Of a stretch of DNA of 22,151 nt, positions 15,054 through 21,724 are shown one piece after another. The translations under genes and the position numbers were made by a program. The stretch is taken from positions 1 through 22,151 of the IMG/VR virus record IMGVR_UViG_3300025704_000129; one strand, given 5' to 3'. How positions within the stretch are numbered: the stretch's first letter is position 1; every line of letters begins with the position of its first letter. Source of the stretch: a virus. The notes beneath the pieces were generated by a model. The model was not told the origin of the DNA. It did no database searches and saw nothing but the letters and a program-made list of their open reading frames with translations.

Positions 15054-15410
15054 ATGACAAATCCATTTAAAGACGTAGATACATTTGCAACAGCGTGTGA
15101 TCAGGCACCTAGCATTGAAAACTATGCTATGTATCTTGATTTAATTACAGAAGAGTACAACGAACTAAAAGACGCCATTGTAGCAAACGATCGTGTAGAA
15201 CAACTTGATGCACTAGTTGATATCTTAGTTGTAACTATGGGTGCTATTCGTGCAGGCGGCTTTGACGGAGAAGGTGCTTGGAAAGAAGTAATGGATACAA
15301 ACTTTGCAAAGATTGATGCAGAGACGGGCAAAGTACGCAAGCGCGAAGACGGAAAAGTACTTAAACCCGAGGGCTGGAAGGCGCCCAAACTTGCACAATT
15401 TATAAAATAA
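15054..15410 (+). CDS. MazG-like NTP pyrophosphohydrolase (first of two)
   Basis: This 118-aa all-alpha protein (MTNPFKDVDTFATACDQAPS) has the MazG/PRA-PH signature. E33, E34 and E37 lie in ITEEYNELKDA, and D52 and D56 lie in QLDALVDILVVTMG; these acidic residues bind Mg and hydrolyse a nucleoside triphosphate to the monophosphate and PPi. The tail contains FAKID followed by GKVRKREDGKVLKPEGWKAP, a segment typical of phage members of this family. Phage MazG proteins may clean the dNTP pool or lower host alarmone levels; the substrate is not readable here. It lies 10 bp after the co-chaperonin gene and is followed by a promoter/hairpin region. Confidence 0.8.
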   Translation: MTNPFKDVDTFATACDQAPSIENYAMYLDLITEEYNELKDAIVANDRVEQLDALVDILVVTMGAIRAGGFDGEGAWKEVMDTNFAKIDAETGKVRKREDGKVLKPEGWKAPKLAQFIK

Positions 15411-15423
15411 ATTAGTATTTTAC

Positions 15424-15452
15424 TTGACTCCTTAGCGTTTATATGTTATTAT
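15424..15452 (+). promoter_or_regulatory. Sigma70-type promoter embedded in an inverted repeat
   Basis: TTGACT (15424-15429), a 17-bp spacer and TATTAT (15447-15452) form a near-consensus promoter in the 67-bp gap before the small membrane gene. Transcription should start near 15459, in or just before the right arm of the inverted repeat. The resulting mRNA would lack the left arm. Confidence 0.75.
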
Positions 15453-15477
15453 ATGTATAAACACTAAGGAGTTTTCT
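15428..15477 (+). terminator. 16-bp inverted repeat followed by TTTTCT (terminator, operator or SD-masking hairpin)
   Basis: CTCCTTAGCGTTTATA (15428-15443) pairs with TATAAACACTAAGGAG (15456-15471) with one C/A mismatch and a 12-nt loop, and TTTTCT follows. In RNA read through from upstream this hairpin could terminate transcription and would bury the AAGGAG ribosome-binding site (15466-15471). RNA made by the embedded promoter would not form it. The dyad could also be a repressor site. Confidence 0.65.
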
Positions 15478-15639
15478 ATGAAAATTACACCACAAACAGC
15501 AGGCGTAGGTACAACAGGACTTACAGGCATTGCACTAATGACATTACATATCACAGGGTTTTTAACAGGATGGGCTTGGCCTATTCTTTATATATTCCTT
15601 ATCATCTCAGGTATCGGACAAGAAAATAGGAAGGGCTAA
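15478..15639 (+). CDS. Small membrane protein (53 aa)
   Basis: The ATG at 15478 lies 6 bases after AAGGAG. The 53 residues (MKITPQTAGVGTTGLTGIAL at the start, WPILYIFLIISGIGQENRKG at the end) contain one long or two short hydrophobic segments (about 12-29 and 34-46) separated by GFLTGW, with a basic C-terminus. There is no cleavable signal or catalytic motif. The next gene's ribosome-binding site (AGGAAGG) lies at its end, and the gap is 2 bp. It is the first gene of the unit driven by the hairpin promoter. The function is unknown; small inner-membrane proteins of T4-like phages often affect host envelope or lysis behaviour, which is only a possibility here. Confidence 0.7.
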   Translation: MKITPQTAGVGTTGLTGIALMTLHITGFLTGWAWPILYIFLIISGIGQENRKG

Positions 15640-15641
15640 CT

Positions 15642-16181
15642 ATGGCTACTCACGGAATGATTGACTTAGAAACACTGGACACAAAACCCAGTTGTACTGT
15701 ACTGAGTTTAGGAGCAATTAAGTTTAATCCATTTGACGATAGTGAGCCACACAGTGAACTATATCTTAAAGTTAGTGTAGACGATCAGGATCGCTTGGGA
15801 CGTACCACAAGCGATGATACTATTGCATGGTGGGCTAAACAAGATCCTAAAGCAATGGAAGAAGCATTTGATCAGACTGGTGCTGTGACTGTAGAAGAAG
15901 CATTACGTCAAGTTAGCAAATGGAGCGTAGGCGTTGACACTATCTGGGGACAAGGCTATGGCTTTGACTTAACTATTATGGAAGACATGTATCGCATGTT
16001 AGGTATACCTATTCCGTGGCAGTTTTGGCAGATCAAAGATGCACGTACACTGTTTGGATGCTGTAAAGTAGACCCACGCAAAGTGCTACAACAAACTGAT
16101 TTGCACAACGCATTAGCAGATGCATACTTCCAAGCAAAAGGTGTGCAGTTTGCATACAACGAGTTAGGAGTAACTCGTTGA
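15642..16181 (+). CDS. dexA: DexA-like 3'-5' exonuclease (DEDDh family)
   Basis: This 179-aa protein has all DEDDh exonuclease residues: D8 and E10 in MIDLETLDTKP, D109 in WGQGYGFDLTIMEDM, and H155 and D160 in DLHNALADAYF. TVLSLGAIKF after motif I is typical of the T4 DexA / 3'-5' exonuclease family. T4 DexA degrades single-stranded DNA from 3' ends and is thought to help recycle host DNA; it is 227 aa, so this is a compact version. An RNase role (oligoribonuclease-like) cannot be excluded. AGGAAGG precedes the ATG. Its TGA overlaps the TTG start of the next gene, pointing to coupled translation. Confidence 0.85.
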   Translation: MATHGMIDLETLDTKPSCTVLSLGAIKFNPFDDSEPHSELYLKVSVDDQDRLGRTTSDDTIAWWAKQDPKAMEEAFDQTGAVTVEEALRQVSKWSVGVDTIWGQGYGFDLTIMEDMYRMLGIPIPWQFWQIKDARTLFGCCKVDPRKVLQQTDLHNALADAYFQAKGVQFAYNELGVTR

Positions 16182-16342
16182 TACGATGGTATGATTATCC
16201 TGCAGCGTTTTTAGCAGCAGACATAATGCTGACTGCTGCATTTAGTATTCCTTTTATTGGATTCGTTGTTGCATACGCTATGTACGAATACGGCTGGAAC
16301 GCTTACTGTCAATATAGATTAAGGCAAGAAAATGAAAAATAG
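16178..16342 (+). CDS. Small membrane protein with TTG start (54 aa)
   Basis: This ORF starts at TTG 16178, seven bases after GGAG (16167-16170) inside the end of the exonuclease gene, and shares TTGA with its stop. The 54-aa product begins MIRWYDYPAAFLAADIMLTA and has a hydrophobic stretch of about 25 residues (9-36) before a polar, basic tail (QYRLRQENEK). I recall similar RWYDY-starting small proteins in T4-like cyanophages. It overlaps the next gene by 11 bp. The function is unknown; a single-pass or hairpin membrane protein is likely. The non-ATG start makes it easy to miss. Confidence 0.65.
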   Translation: MIRWYDYPAAFLAADIMLTAAFSIPFIGFVVAYAMYEYGWNAYCQYRLRQENEK

Positions 16343-16619
16343 TCCTATAAACAAATTACAGCAGTTAATGATTATTACTGCCGAAGAGTGCGGAGAACTA
16401 ACACAACGATGTTCTAAAGTTGTTCGTAAATTTAAACATATCGAAGACATCACAGATGCTGAACGTGAAAAACTATTAGAAGAAGTAGGTGATGTTTATT
16501 GTATGATCAATCTAATGACACAGAACGGTGTGTTAGATTGGAAACATATCTATGCACGTAGTAGTGTAAAAGAAGAAAAATTAAAAATTTGGAGTAATTT
16601 ATTTGAAGTATGTGATTGA
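16332..16619 (+). CDS. MazG-like NTP pyrophosphohydrolase (second)
   Basis: The 95-aa protein has the canonical MazG arrangement: E18, E19 and E22 in ITAEECGELTQ, then E51 and D54 in LLEEVGDVYCMINLM. The basic stretch KVVRKFKHIED lies between. Family members hydrolyse (d)NTPs or related nucleotides to NMP and PPi, typically as dimers or tetramers. It is distinct in sequence from the MazG-like protein at 15054, so the phage carries two paralogues or two unrelated acquisitions in one unit. It overlaps the upstream membrane gene by 11 bp and the HAD gene downstream by 17 bp. The substrate is unknown. Confidence 0.8.
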   Translation: MKNSPINKLQQLMIITAEECGELTQRCSKVVRKFKHIEDITDAEREKLLEEVGDVYCMINLMTQNGVLDWKHIYARSSVKEEKLKIWSNLFEVCD

Positions 16620-16941
16620 TATCGACGGCACTATCTGTAAAGAAGTAATTATACCTAACAGTGGTGGAAAGAAAGACTACGCTAATCATATTCCGATGCC
16701 AGAACGCATTGCTAAAGTAAATGCACTATACAATGCAGGACATACAATCAAATATATGACAGCACGAGGGTGTGTTAGTGGTGTAAACTATTTTGAACTT
16801 ACTTATAAACAGCTAATGGACTGGGGCGCAAAGCATCACGAACTAAGTGTAGGCGAAAAAGAAAACTACGATATTTGGATTGACGACAAAGCATTTTGGA
16901 GTGAAAACTTCTTCCGTGAAACAGGAGAGTCATATGAGTGA
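16603..16941 (+). CDS. HAD-superfamily phosphatase
   Basis: The 112-aa protein starts at TTG 16603, eight bases after GGAG. It has HAD motif I MKYVIDIDGTIC (nucleophile D6 and D8), motif II T53 in YMTARG, and motif IV D94/D95 in IWIDDKAF. It is small, with hardly any cap domain, so it may act on a phosphorylated macromolecule, sugar or nucleotide. It overlaps the fructose-bisphosphate aldolase gene by 8 bp, which suggests a joint role in sugar-phosphate flow, but the substrate is inference only. Similar small HAD proteins are common in T4-like marine phages. Confidence 0.8.
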   Translation: MKYVIDIDGTICKEVIIPNSGGKKDYANHIPMPERIAKVNALYNAGHTIKYMTARGCVSGVNYFELTYKQLMDWGAKHHELSVGEKENYDIWIDDKAFWSENFFRETGESYE

Positions 16942-17743
16942 TCACAGATTTATTGCAGCAATGGATCACAGTGGTGGCTCAACTGGTGGCGTATTAGAAC
17001 GCTATGGACAAGCGTACACAGAAGCAGACAAGATGGAGAAAGTTCATACTATGCGTCTTAGAATGGTCAACAGTCCTGACTTCAACGACAGTAACATCTG
17101 GGGAGCAATCCTCTACCAAGACACAGTCACACGTGGCATGGTTAACATCTTGGATGAAAAAGGTATTGACACGTTCCTAAAGATTGACAGTGGATGTGAC
17201 GAAGATGGCACACTCAAACAGTTTCCAGTAAAGCAGATGTTGGAGTGGGCTACAAACGGCATTGGTCCCAAAATCTACGGCACTAAGATGCGTAGCATTG
17301 TACATGGTGTAGGAATGATTCATCCTGTACTCAAACAACAATTTACCCTTGCTCGTACTATTTGGGAGCATGGGCTTGTACCTATTATTGAACCAGAAGT
17401 GCCCATTGATCATCCTATCAAAGCTGAAGTCGAAGACGCTCTTATGTATCACTTGCAAGAGTTCTTAGATGAATATCCAGGCAAGTGTATTCTCAAACTA
17501 ACGCCGCCGGAAGTGCCCAACTTGTATCACAACCTTACAGTGTTTCCTAATGTAGAACGTGTTGTGTTTCTAAGTGGCGGATACAGCACAAACGAAGCAT
17601 GTAATAAACTAGGTCTTAATGATAACGTAACTGCCAGCTTTAGTAGAGCATTGTCAGAAGGATTACGTTATGACTTGACAGACGAAGATTTTAATGCTAA
17701 AATGAGCAGTAACATTAAACAAATAACAAAGGCAAGTGAATGA
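16934..17743 (+). CDS. fba: Class I fructose-bisphosphate aldolase
   Basis: I place the start at ATG 16934 (MSDHRFIAAMDHSGGSTGG), six bases after AGGAG; an upstream in-frame extension to 16880 lacks this context. The 269-aa protein matches the bacterial class I aldolase family. D11 lies in AAMDHSGGST, K83 in FLKID, K118 in KMRSI, E153 in PIIEPEVPI, and the Schiff-base lysine K188 in ILKLTPPEVPNLY, followed by SGGYSTNEACNKL. It cleaves or forms fructose 1,6-bisphosphate from DHAP and glyceraldehyde 3-phosphate without metal. As an auxiliary metabolic gene it could feed gluconeogenesis and pentose-phosphate flux for nucleotides (inference). It is slightly shorter than typical bacterial versions (about 295). 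It overlaps the HAD gene (8 bp) and gp44 (ATGA). Confidence 0.9.
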   Translation: MSDHRFIAAMDHSGGSTGGVLERYGQAYTEADKMEKVHTMRLRMVNSPDFNDSNIWGAILYQDTVTRGMVNILDEKGIDTFLKIDSGCDEDGTLKQFPVKQMLEWATNGIGPKIYGTKMRSIVHGVGMIHPVLKQQFTLARTIWEHGLVPIIEPEVPIDHPIKAEVEDALMYHLQEFLDEYPGKCILKLTPPEVPNLYHNLTVFPNVERVVFLSGGYSTNEACNKLGLNDNVTASFSRALSEGLRYDLTDEDFNAKMSSNIKQITKASE

Positions 17744-18654
17744 AAGAACTATGGGTAGAAAAGTACCGACCAAGCACAGTAGATGGGTATGTGTTCCGCG
17801 ATGATGCACAACGCAATCAAGTAAACACATGGATCAAAGACAATAGTATCCCACATCTGTTGTTTAGTGGCAATGCAGGCATTGGTAAAACTACCCTTGC
17901 CAAGCTATTGTTTAATGAGTTAGATCTTCATCCGTTGGATATTTTAGAAATTAACGCAAGTCGAACTAACAGTGTAGATGATGTTCGTGATAAGATTGTT
18001 TCATTTGTACAAATGATTCCGTTTGGTGACTTTAAGGTTGTACTACTTGACGAGGCTGATTACTTGTCGCCCAACGCACAAGCAGCACTACGTGGCGTTA
18101 TGGAAGAATATCACACAACAGCACGTTTTATTCTTACTTGTAACTATCCTAATAGAATTATTCCGGCAATTCATAGTAGAACACAAGGGTTTCATATTGC
18201 TAAGATTGACCAAACAGAGTTTACAGCACGTATTGCAACTATTCTTATTACAGAAGGCATTACTCCAGACTTAGATACACTCGACACGTATGTTAAAGCT
18301 ACGTATCCAGACTTGCGTAAATGTATTAATATGGTGCAACAAAATGTAGTTGATAACAGTCTTGTTAAACCCAGCGAAGGCGACAGTGGCGAAGCTGACT
18401 GGAAACTTGAAATGGTTGAACTATTCAAAGCACGTAAGATTAACGAAGCACGTAAGATGCTTTGTGGTAGAGTACGTGCAGAAGAAATGGAAGAGATTTA
18501 TCGTTGGTTGTATGATAATATTGAACTATTCGGGAGTGAAGATAAACAAGATGCAGCAGTGCTAACTATTAAGCAAGGGTTAGTAGATCATACACTAGTT
18601 GTAGATCCAGAGATTAATCTTGCAGCAACACTTATTCGATTAGGAGCACTATGA
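17740..18654 (+). CDS. 44: Sliding clamp loader large subunit, T4 gp44-like
   Basis: The 304-aa AAA+ ATPase begins [19 protein letters not shown], typical of RFC/gp44 proteins. Walker A is GNAGIGKT (44-51), Walker B LLDEAD (102-107), sensor 1 [10 protein letters not shown] (131-140), and an SRT version of the SRC box lies at 146-148. It should load the gp45 clamp onto primer-template DNA with gp62. The start overlaps the aldolase stop as ATGA, and its own stop overlaps the ferredoxin start the same way. In T4 gene 44 is followed by 62; here a ferredoxin gene occupies that place, and no gp62 is visible in the window. Confidence 0.93.
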   Translation: MKELWVEKYRPSTVDGYVFRDDAQRNQVNTWIKDNSIPHLLFSGNAGIGKTTLAKLLFNELDLHPLDILEINASRTNSVDDVRDKIVSFVQMIPFGDFKVVLLDEADYLSPNAQAALRGVMEEYHTTARFILTCNYPNRIIPAIHSRTQGFHIAKIDQTEFTARIATILITEGITPDLDTLDTYVKATYPDLRKCINMVQQNVVDNSLVKPSEGDSGEADWKLEMVELFKARKINEARKMLCGRVRAEEMEEIYRWLYDNIELFGSEDKQDAAVLTIKQGLVDHTLVVDPEINLAATLIRLGAL

Positions 18655-18992
18655 CTTACATTGTAAATGATGCATGTATTAAATGCAAACATATGGATTG
18701 TGTTGAAGTATGCCCTGTAGACTGTTTTTACGAAGGCGAAAACATGTTGGTGATCAATCCAACTGAGTGCATTGACTGCGGAGTATGCGAACCAGAATGT
18801 CCGGCTGATGCTATCCTTCCTGATACTACACCCGGTGCAGCAGACTGGGTAGACTTTAATCAAAAGTATTCAGACCTTTGGCCTGTAATTACACAAATGC
18901 GTCCAGAAGATACTCCTGCAGATGCAGAAGACTGGCACGGCGTAGAAAACAAAATGGAGTTCTTTAGTGAATCTCCAGGAAAAGGAGACTAA
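18651..18992 (+). CDS. fdxA: Seven-iron ferredoxin (FdxA type, [3Fe-4S][4Fe-4S])
   Basis: The 113-aa protein starts [20 protein letters not shown] and carries the cysteines of an Azotobacter-type 7Fe ferredoxin: C9, C17, C21 and C12/C25 near the N-terminus, then C40, C43, C46 and C50 in [12 protein letters not shown]. The long C-terminus ([20 protein letters not shown]) and SPGKGD end are typical of alphaproteobacterial FdxA. It transfers electrons at low potential; the partner in the infected cell is unknown. It overlaps gp44 by ATGA, so it is co-translated with a replication protein. It was probably acquired from an alphaproteobacterial host (inference). It differs from the plant-type [2Fe-2S] ferredoxin carried by cyanophages. 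Confidence 0.92.
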   Translation: MTYIVNDACIKCKHMDCVEVCPVDCFYEGENMLVINPTECIDCGVCEPECPADAILPDTTPGAADWVDFNQKYSDLWPVITQMRPEDTPADAEDWHGVENKMEFFSESPGKGD

Positions 18993-19205
18993 ATGTTTAG
19001 TAAACAATGTAAAGCACACTTAGAAGAAATAGGAATGGGTCCAATTGAACACCTAATTAGAGCATGGAAGATCGGGTTTACGTTCTTGCTACTATTTCCA
19101 GTAATGATTATCCACGGACTTGCTCCAAGGTGGTTTACAACAACCGCAATGGATTATATGTCTAAAATGGTGAATATTAAAACAGAAGAACTTAATAAGA
19201 AATAA
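18993..19205 (+). CDS. Small membrane protein (DUF6356-like, 70 aa)
   Basis: The 70-residue protein starts MFSKQCKAHLEEIGMGPIEH directly after the ferredoxin stop, with AAAGGAG (18981-18987) 5 bases upstream. One hydrophobic segment (about 25-45, KIGFTFLLLFPVMIIHGLAP) is flanked by basic or amphipathic parts. The layout (KxHLxExx...HL...A..IG......IHGLxP) resembles the small DUF6356 family of marine alphaproteobacteria and their phages; this is from memory and only moderately sure. Placement next to fdxA may mean a shared origin or a membrane partner, but no function is established. Confidence 0.65.
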   Translation: MFSKQCKAHLEEIGMGPIEHLIRAWKIGFTFLLLFPVMIIHGLAPRWFTTTAMDYMSKMVNIKTEELNKK

Positions 19206-19215
19206 AGGCAGTCAA

Positions 19216-19710
19216 TTGATTAAAGCAATACTAGCATGTGACGACTACGGCGGCGTAAGTAAAAACGGCACACTACCTTGGCCGCACAACAGCACAGACC
19301 TTAAATGGTTTAAAGAAAATACAGCAGGACATATTGTTGTAATGGGATCTACTACTTGGGAAGATCCTGACATGCCGCGGCCGTTGCCCAAGCGTACTAA
19401 TGTATTAGTAACTACACGCAAAGATGACTATCCAGGAGCCGATGTGTATCTTACAGGTGAGTTGAATAACGAATTAAAACATCTAGAATACGTTAATGAA
19501 GGTGTTATTACTTGGGTTATTGGTGGCCCTAATATTGTTGAACAAACATTGGGTGTTATTGACGAGTTTTATCTAAGTCGTATTCCTGGCGCATATGCGT
19601 GTGATACATTCTTGCCTTTGAAGAAAATAGAGTCGTTATTTGAAAAAATATGGTCAGAAGATCACGAAGCAGTTACATTTGAGATTTGGAAAAAACGGAA
19701 AACAAAATGA
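19216..19710 (+). CDS. frd: Dihydrofolate reductase
   Basis: This starts at TTG 19216, seven bases after AAAGG. The 164-aa protein has the DHFR landmarks: GTLPWP (18-23), substrate-binding D28 in STDLKWFK, the NADPH-binding VVMGSTTWE segment where bacterial enzymes have [19 protein letters not shown], and [10 protein letters not shown] with its conserved GG. It regenerates tetrahydrofolate used up by thymidylate synthase. Its stop overlaps the thyA start as ATGA, matching the T4 frd-td pair. The missing Lys/Arg in MGSTTWE is a mild deviation in the cofactor site. Confidence 0.9.
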   Translation: MIKAILACDDYGGVSKNGTLPWPHNSTDLKWFKENTAGHIVVMGSTTWEDPDMPRPLPKRTNVLVTTRKDDYPGADVYLTGELNNELKHLEYVNEGVITWVIGGPNIVEQTLGVIDEFYLSRIPGAYACDTFLPLKKIESLFEKIWSEDHEAVTFEIWKKRKTK

Positions 19711-20573
19711 AGCAGTACTTAAACGCATTAGAATATATTTTAGAACACGGTAAAGATCGCGGTGATAGAACAGGTGTAGGCACACGCGGTGTGTTTGGTT
19801 ATCAAATGCGTTTTGATCTGCGTAATGAATTTCCAGCAGTTACTACAAAGAAACTTGCATGGCGCAGTGTTGTAAGTGAGCTACTATGGTTCTTAGAAGG
19901 CAGTACAGACGAACGCAGACTTGCTGAAATACATTATGGCGAATCACGTGAAAACCTAATTGATAAAAATACTATTTGGACTGCCAACGCAGACAAGCAG
20001 GCACGTGATTTAGGCTATACAAATACTGATACTATAAAAGACTTAGGTCCAGTTTATGGGCATCAGTGGCGCACTTGGGATGCACAGTTAGGACACGTTG
20101 ATCAGATTGCACAAGTGTTGGAAGGTCTTAAACTCGATCCTGATAGCAGGCGCCATATTGTAAGTGCTTGGAATGCTGATCGTGTACCTGTAATGGCATT
20201 GCCGCCTTGTCATACTATGTTCCAATTTTACGTACAAGATGGAGAACTTAGTTGTCAACTATATCAACGCAGTGCTGACATGTTCCTAGGTGTGCCTTTT
20301 AACATTGCTAGTTACAGTTTACTAGTGCATATGTTTGCCAACCTGCTAGAGTTAAAAGTTGGCGACTTTGTTTGGACAGGTGGAGATTGTCATATCTATC
20401 AAAATCATTTTGAACAAGTTAAAGAGCAGATTACTCGTGAACCACACGCAGGGCCACAGTTGTTGATGCCAAAGTTTGATGATTTAAAAAGTTTAATTGC
20501 TACAAGTCCATTTGATTATAAACTAATTAACTATTCGCCGATGGATTCAATTAAGGCACCAATGGCAGTCTAA
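19707..20573 (+). CDS. thyA: Thymidylate synthase (ThyA)
   Basis: I use ATG 19707 ([20 protein letters not shown]), which overlaps the frd stop; an upstream TTG at 19686 would add seven residues of no family likeness. The 288-aa protein has R21 in DRTG, the [10 protein letters not shown] segment, RR at 148-149 in [11 protein letters not shown], catalytic C168 in [11 protein letters not shown], and [13 protein letters not shown]. It methylates dUMP to dTMP using methylene-tetrahydrofolate, supplying an AT-rich phage genome. Unlike T4 td, no intron interrupts it. Its stop overlaps the next ATG (TAATG). Confidence 0.95.
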   Translation: MKQYLNALEYILEHGKDRGDRTGVGTRGVFGYQMRFDLRNEFPAVTTKKLAWRSVVSELLWFLEGSTDERRLAEIHYGESRENLIDKNTIWTANADKQARDLGYTNTDTIKDLGPVYGHQWRTWDAQLGHVDQIAQVLEGLKLDPDSRRHIVSAWNADRVPVMALPPCHTMFQFYVQDGELSCQLYQRSADMFLGVPFNIASYSLLVHMFANLLELKVGDFVWTGGDCHIYQNHFEQVKEQITREPHAGPQLLMPKFDDLKSLIATSPFDYKLINYSPMDSIKAPMAV

Positions 20574-20797
20574 TGCCGCCTGCAAATGAAATGTCGTGGC
20601 AATGGGTAGAAAAGTTTGCATGGCTTCCGGTACGCAGTAACTGGAGCAAAAAGCGTATTTGGCTTAAAAAATACTGGTACGGTTGTCGATACTATGACTC
20701 AATGGGTAGACCTCCTATTAAGTTTAGTGAATGGAATCTAATTTATACAGATAAAGAATATGTATTAATGTTGTTGAGAGAAAGTGGGGAACATTAA
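20573..20797 (+). CDS. Small Trp/Tyr-rich hypothetical protein (74 aa)
   Basis: The 74-aa product ([20 protein letters not shown], then SKKRIWLKKYWYGCRYYDSM) is basic and unusually rich in W and Y, with no catalytic motif that I recognise. The ATG overlaps the thyA stop, and no Shine-Dalgarno sequence is seen, so it probably depends on coupling; ATG 20591 is an alternative start. It is the last gene of the unit, and its TAA lies in the loop of the terminator hairpin. The function is unknown. Confidence 0.6.
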   Translation: MPPANEMSWQWVEKFAWLPVRSNWSKKRIWLKKYWYGCRYYDSMGRPPIKFSEWNLIYTDKEYVLMLLRESGEH

Positions 20798-20814
20798 ATT
20801 GCTCCCCACTTTTT
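20781..20814 (+). terminator. Bidirectional intrinsic terminator between convergent genes
   Basis: AAAGTGGGGA (20781-20790) pairs perfectly with TCCCCACTTT (20803-20812) around a 12-nt loop, and TTTTT (20810-20814) gives the U-tract for the + strand unit. Read from the other side it ends CCCCACTTTCTC, so it can also stop phoH transcription. The stop codon of the 74-aa ORF lies in the loop. Confidence 0.88.
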
Positions 20815-20816
20815 AG

Positions 20817-21566
20817 TTATTCGTCTCCGTAGATTTCAAGGACTTCCTTAACTGCTTCATGTCTTTCAATGTCGCCTTTTTGGAACTGGACAGTACTAAT
20901 ACGTGACGACGAACTGTTTTCTAAGTGATTAACAAAATCAAGTAGTCCGTTATCTTTTAGTCTATCTGCTTGCGCTAAGTCACCAGTTACAACCATCTTA
21001 CTATTTGTACCAATGCGTGTTAACAACATTTTCATTTGGCTCGGTGTTGCATTTTGCATTTCGTCTGCAATAATAAAACTATCTTTAAAAGTTCTACCAC
21101 GCATATATGCAAGTGGTGAAATTTCAATTACGCCTTCTTTAATCATGCCTTCTATTTCGCTTGCATAAAAATGCTCCCTAAACACATCGAATATAGGTCT
21201 TGTCCACGGTGCCATTTTTTCTTCTAATGTACCTGGTAAGAATCCTAAATCTTCATCTGCACTTACTGCTGGACGAGTAACAACAATGCGTTCTACTTCT
21301 CCAGATAAAAATGCTTTAACAGCCGATTGGCATGCCAGAAGTGTTTTTCCTGTTCCTGCTGGACCAATACCAAAAACTATGTTTTTATCCGTATCCAGTA
21401 GTTCCATTACGTAGTCTTCTTGGCTGCGATTTCTTGGAAGTATTTCAACATTACGTTGTTTCTTAGGCTGAAAGGTGTTTAGTTTAACAACATTGTTACC
21501 GTTGTTGTTTGTTTTATTAGACGTCTTAATGTGTGCTTGTCGTTTGTTAGACTTAGCTTTACCCAT
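20817..21566 (-). CDS. phoH: PhoH-like ATPase
   Basis: The 249-aa protein has a basic, Asn-rich N-terminus (about 1-40), Walker A GPAGTGKT (68-75), VVTRPAVSADEDLGFLPG (95-112), Walker B FIIADEMQNA (164-173) and VVTGDLAQAD. This is the PhoH core also found in E. coli PhoH and in many marine phages. PhoH proteins are P-loop NTPases linked to phosphate stress or RNA handling; their role in phage infection is unresolved. AGGAGGA (21571-21577, - strand) is a near-perfect ribosome-binding site 4-5 bases from the ATG. It is the only clear - strand gene here, convergent with the thyA unit and divergent from the next late gene. Confidence 0.93.
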   Translation of the reverse strand: MGKAKSNKRQAHIKTSNKTNNNGNNVVKLNTFQPKKQRNVEILPRNRSQEDYVMELLDTDKNIVFGIGPAGTGKTLLACQSAVKAFLSGEVERIVVTRPAVSADEDLGFLPGTLEEKMAPWTRPIFDVFREHFYASEIEGMIKEGVIEISPLAYMRGRTFKDSFIIADEMQNATPSQMKMLLTRIGTNSKMVVTGDLAQADRLKDNGLLDFVNHLENSSSSRISTVQFQKGDIERHEAVKEVLEIYGDE

Positions 21567-21588
21567 GTAGTCCTCCTATGAGTTTAGA

Positions 21589-21624
21589 CAGGGTGGATTG
21601 GTCCGTTTACAGGACATCTACCTG
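21589..21624 (-). promoter_or_regulatory. Leader hairpin upstream of phoH
   Basis: In the predicted phoH leader, GGTAGATGTCC (from 21622 down) can pair with GGAC and ATCCACC (down to 21592) around a TGTAAAC loop, with one A/C mismatch and a 2-nt bulge. CAG/CTG bases extend the stem. It lies 15 bases or more upstream of the ribosome-binding site. It may be an operator or RNA structure; its function is not known. Confidence 0.4.
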
Positions 21625-21652
21625 CACTCGTATTTACTCTTTTTAAAATCAT

Positions 21653-21658
21653 ATTATA
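21653..21658 (-). promoter_or_regulatory. Probable -10 box of the phoH promoter
   Basis: A perfect TATAAT on the - strand lies about 87 bp upstream of the phoH ATG. The -35 region at 16-18 bp spacing is poor (CACAAA, ACACAA or GACACA), so the promoter may need an activator or be weak. The implied leader is about 80 nt. Confidence 0.5.
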
Positions 21659-21694
21659 TACGTAGTGAATTATTTTTGTGTCTGTGCTATAGGT

Positions 21695-21702
21695 GATAAA
21701 TA
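21695..21702 (+). promoter_or_regulatory. T4-type late promoter
   Basis: GATAAATA (preceded by T rather than C) ends 22 bp before the ATG at 21725, followed by an AGCGAGGA-type ribosome-binding site (21712-21719). It lies back to back with the phoH early promoter. Confidence 0.7.
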
Positions 21703-21724
21703 GTTGTATAAAGCGAGGACGACA

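Noticed and set aside
16880-16933. N-terminal extension of the aldolase to 16880
   Set aside because: The extension lies wholly within the HAD gene and has no family similarity. ATG 16934 has AGGAG at good spacing and starts right at the conserved N-terminus.
18023-18565. Extra + strand frames inside gp44
   Set aside because: They overlap conserved gp44 motifs in another frame, have no ribosome-binding site, and show compositions typical of out-of-frame reading.
19707-20573. Group I intron in thyA, as in T4 td
   Set aside because: The ThyA frame is continuous with all conserved blocks in order and normal length.
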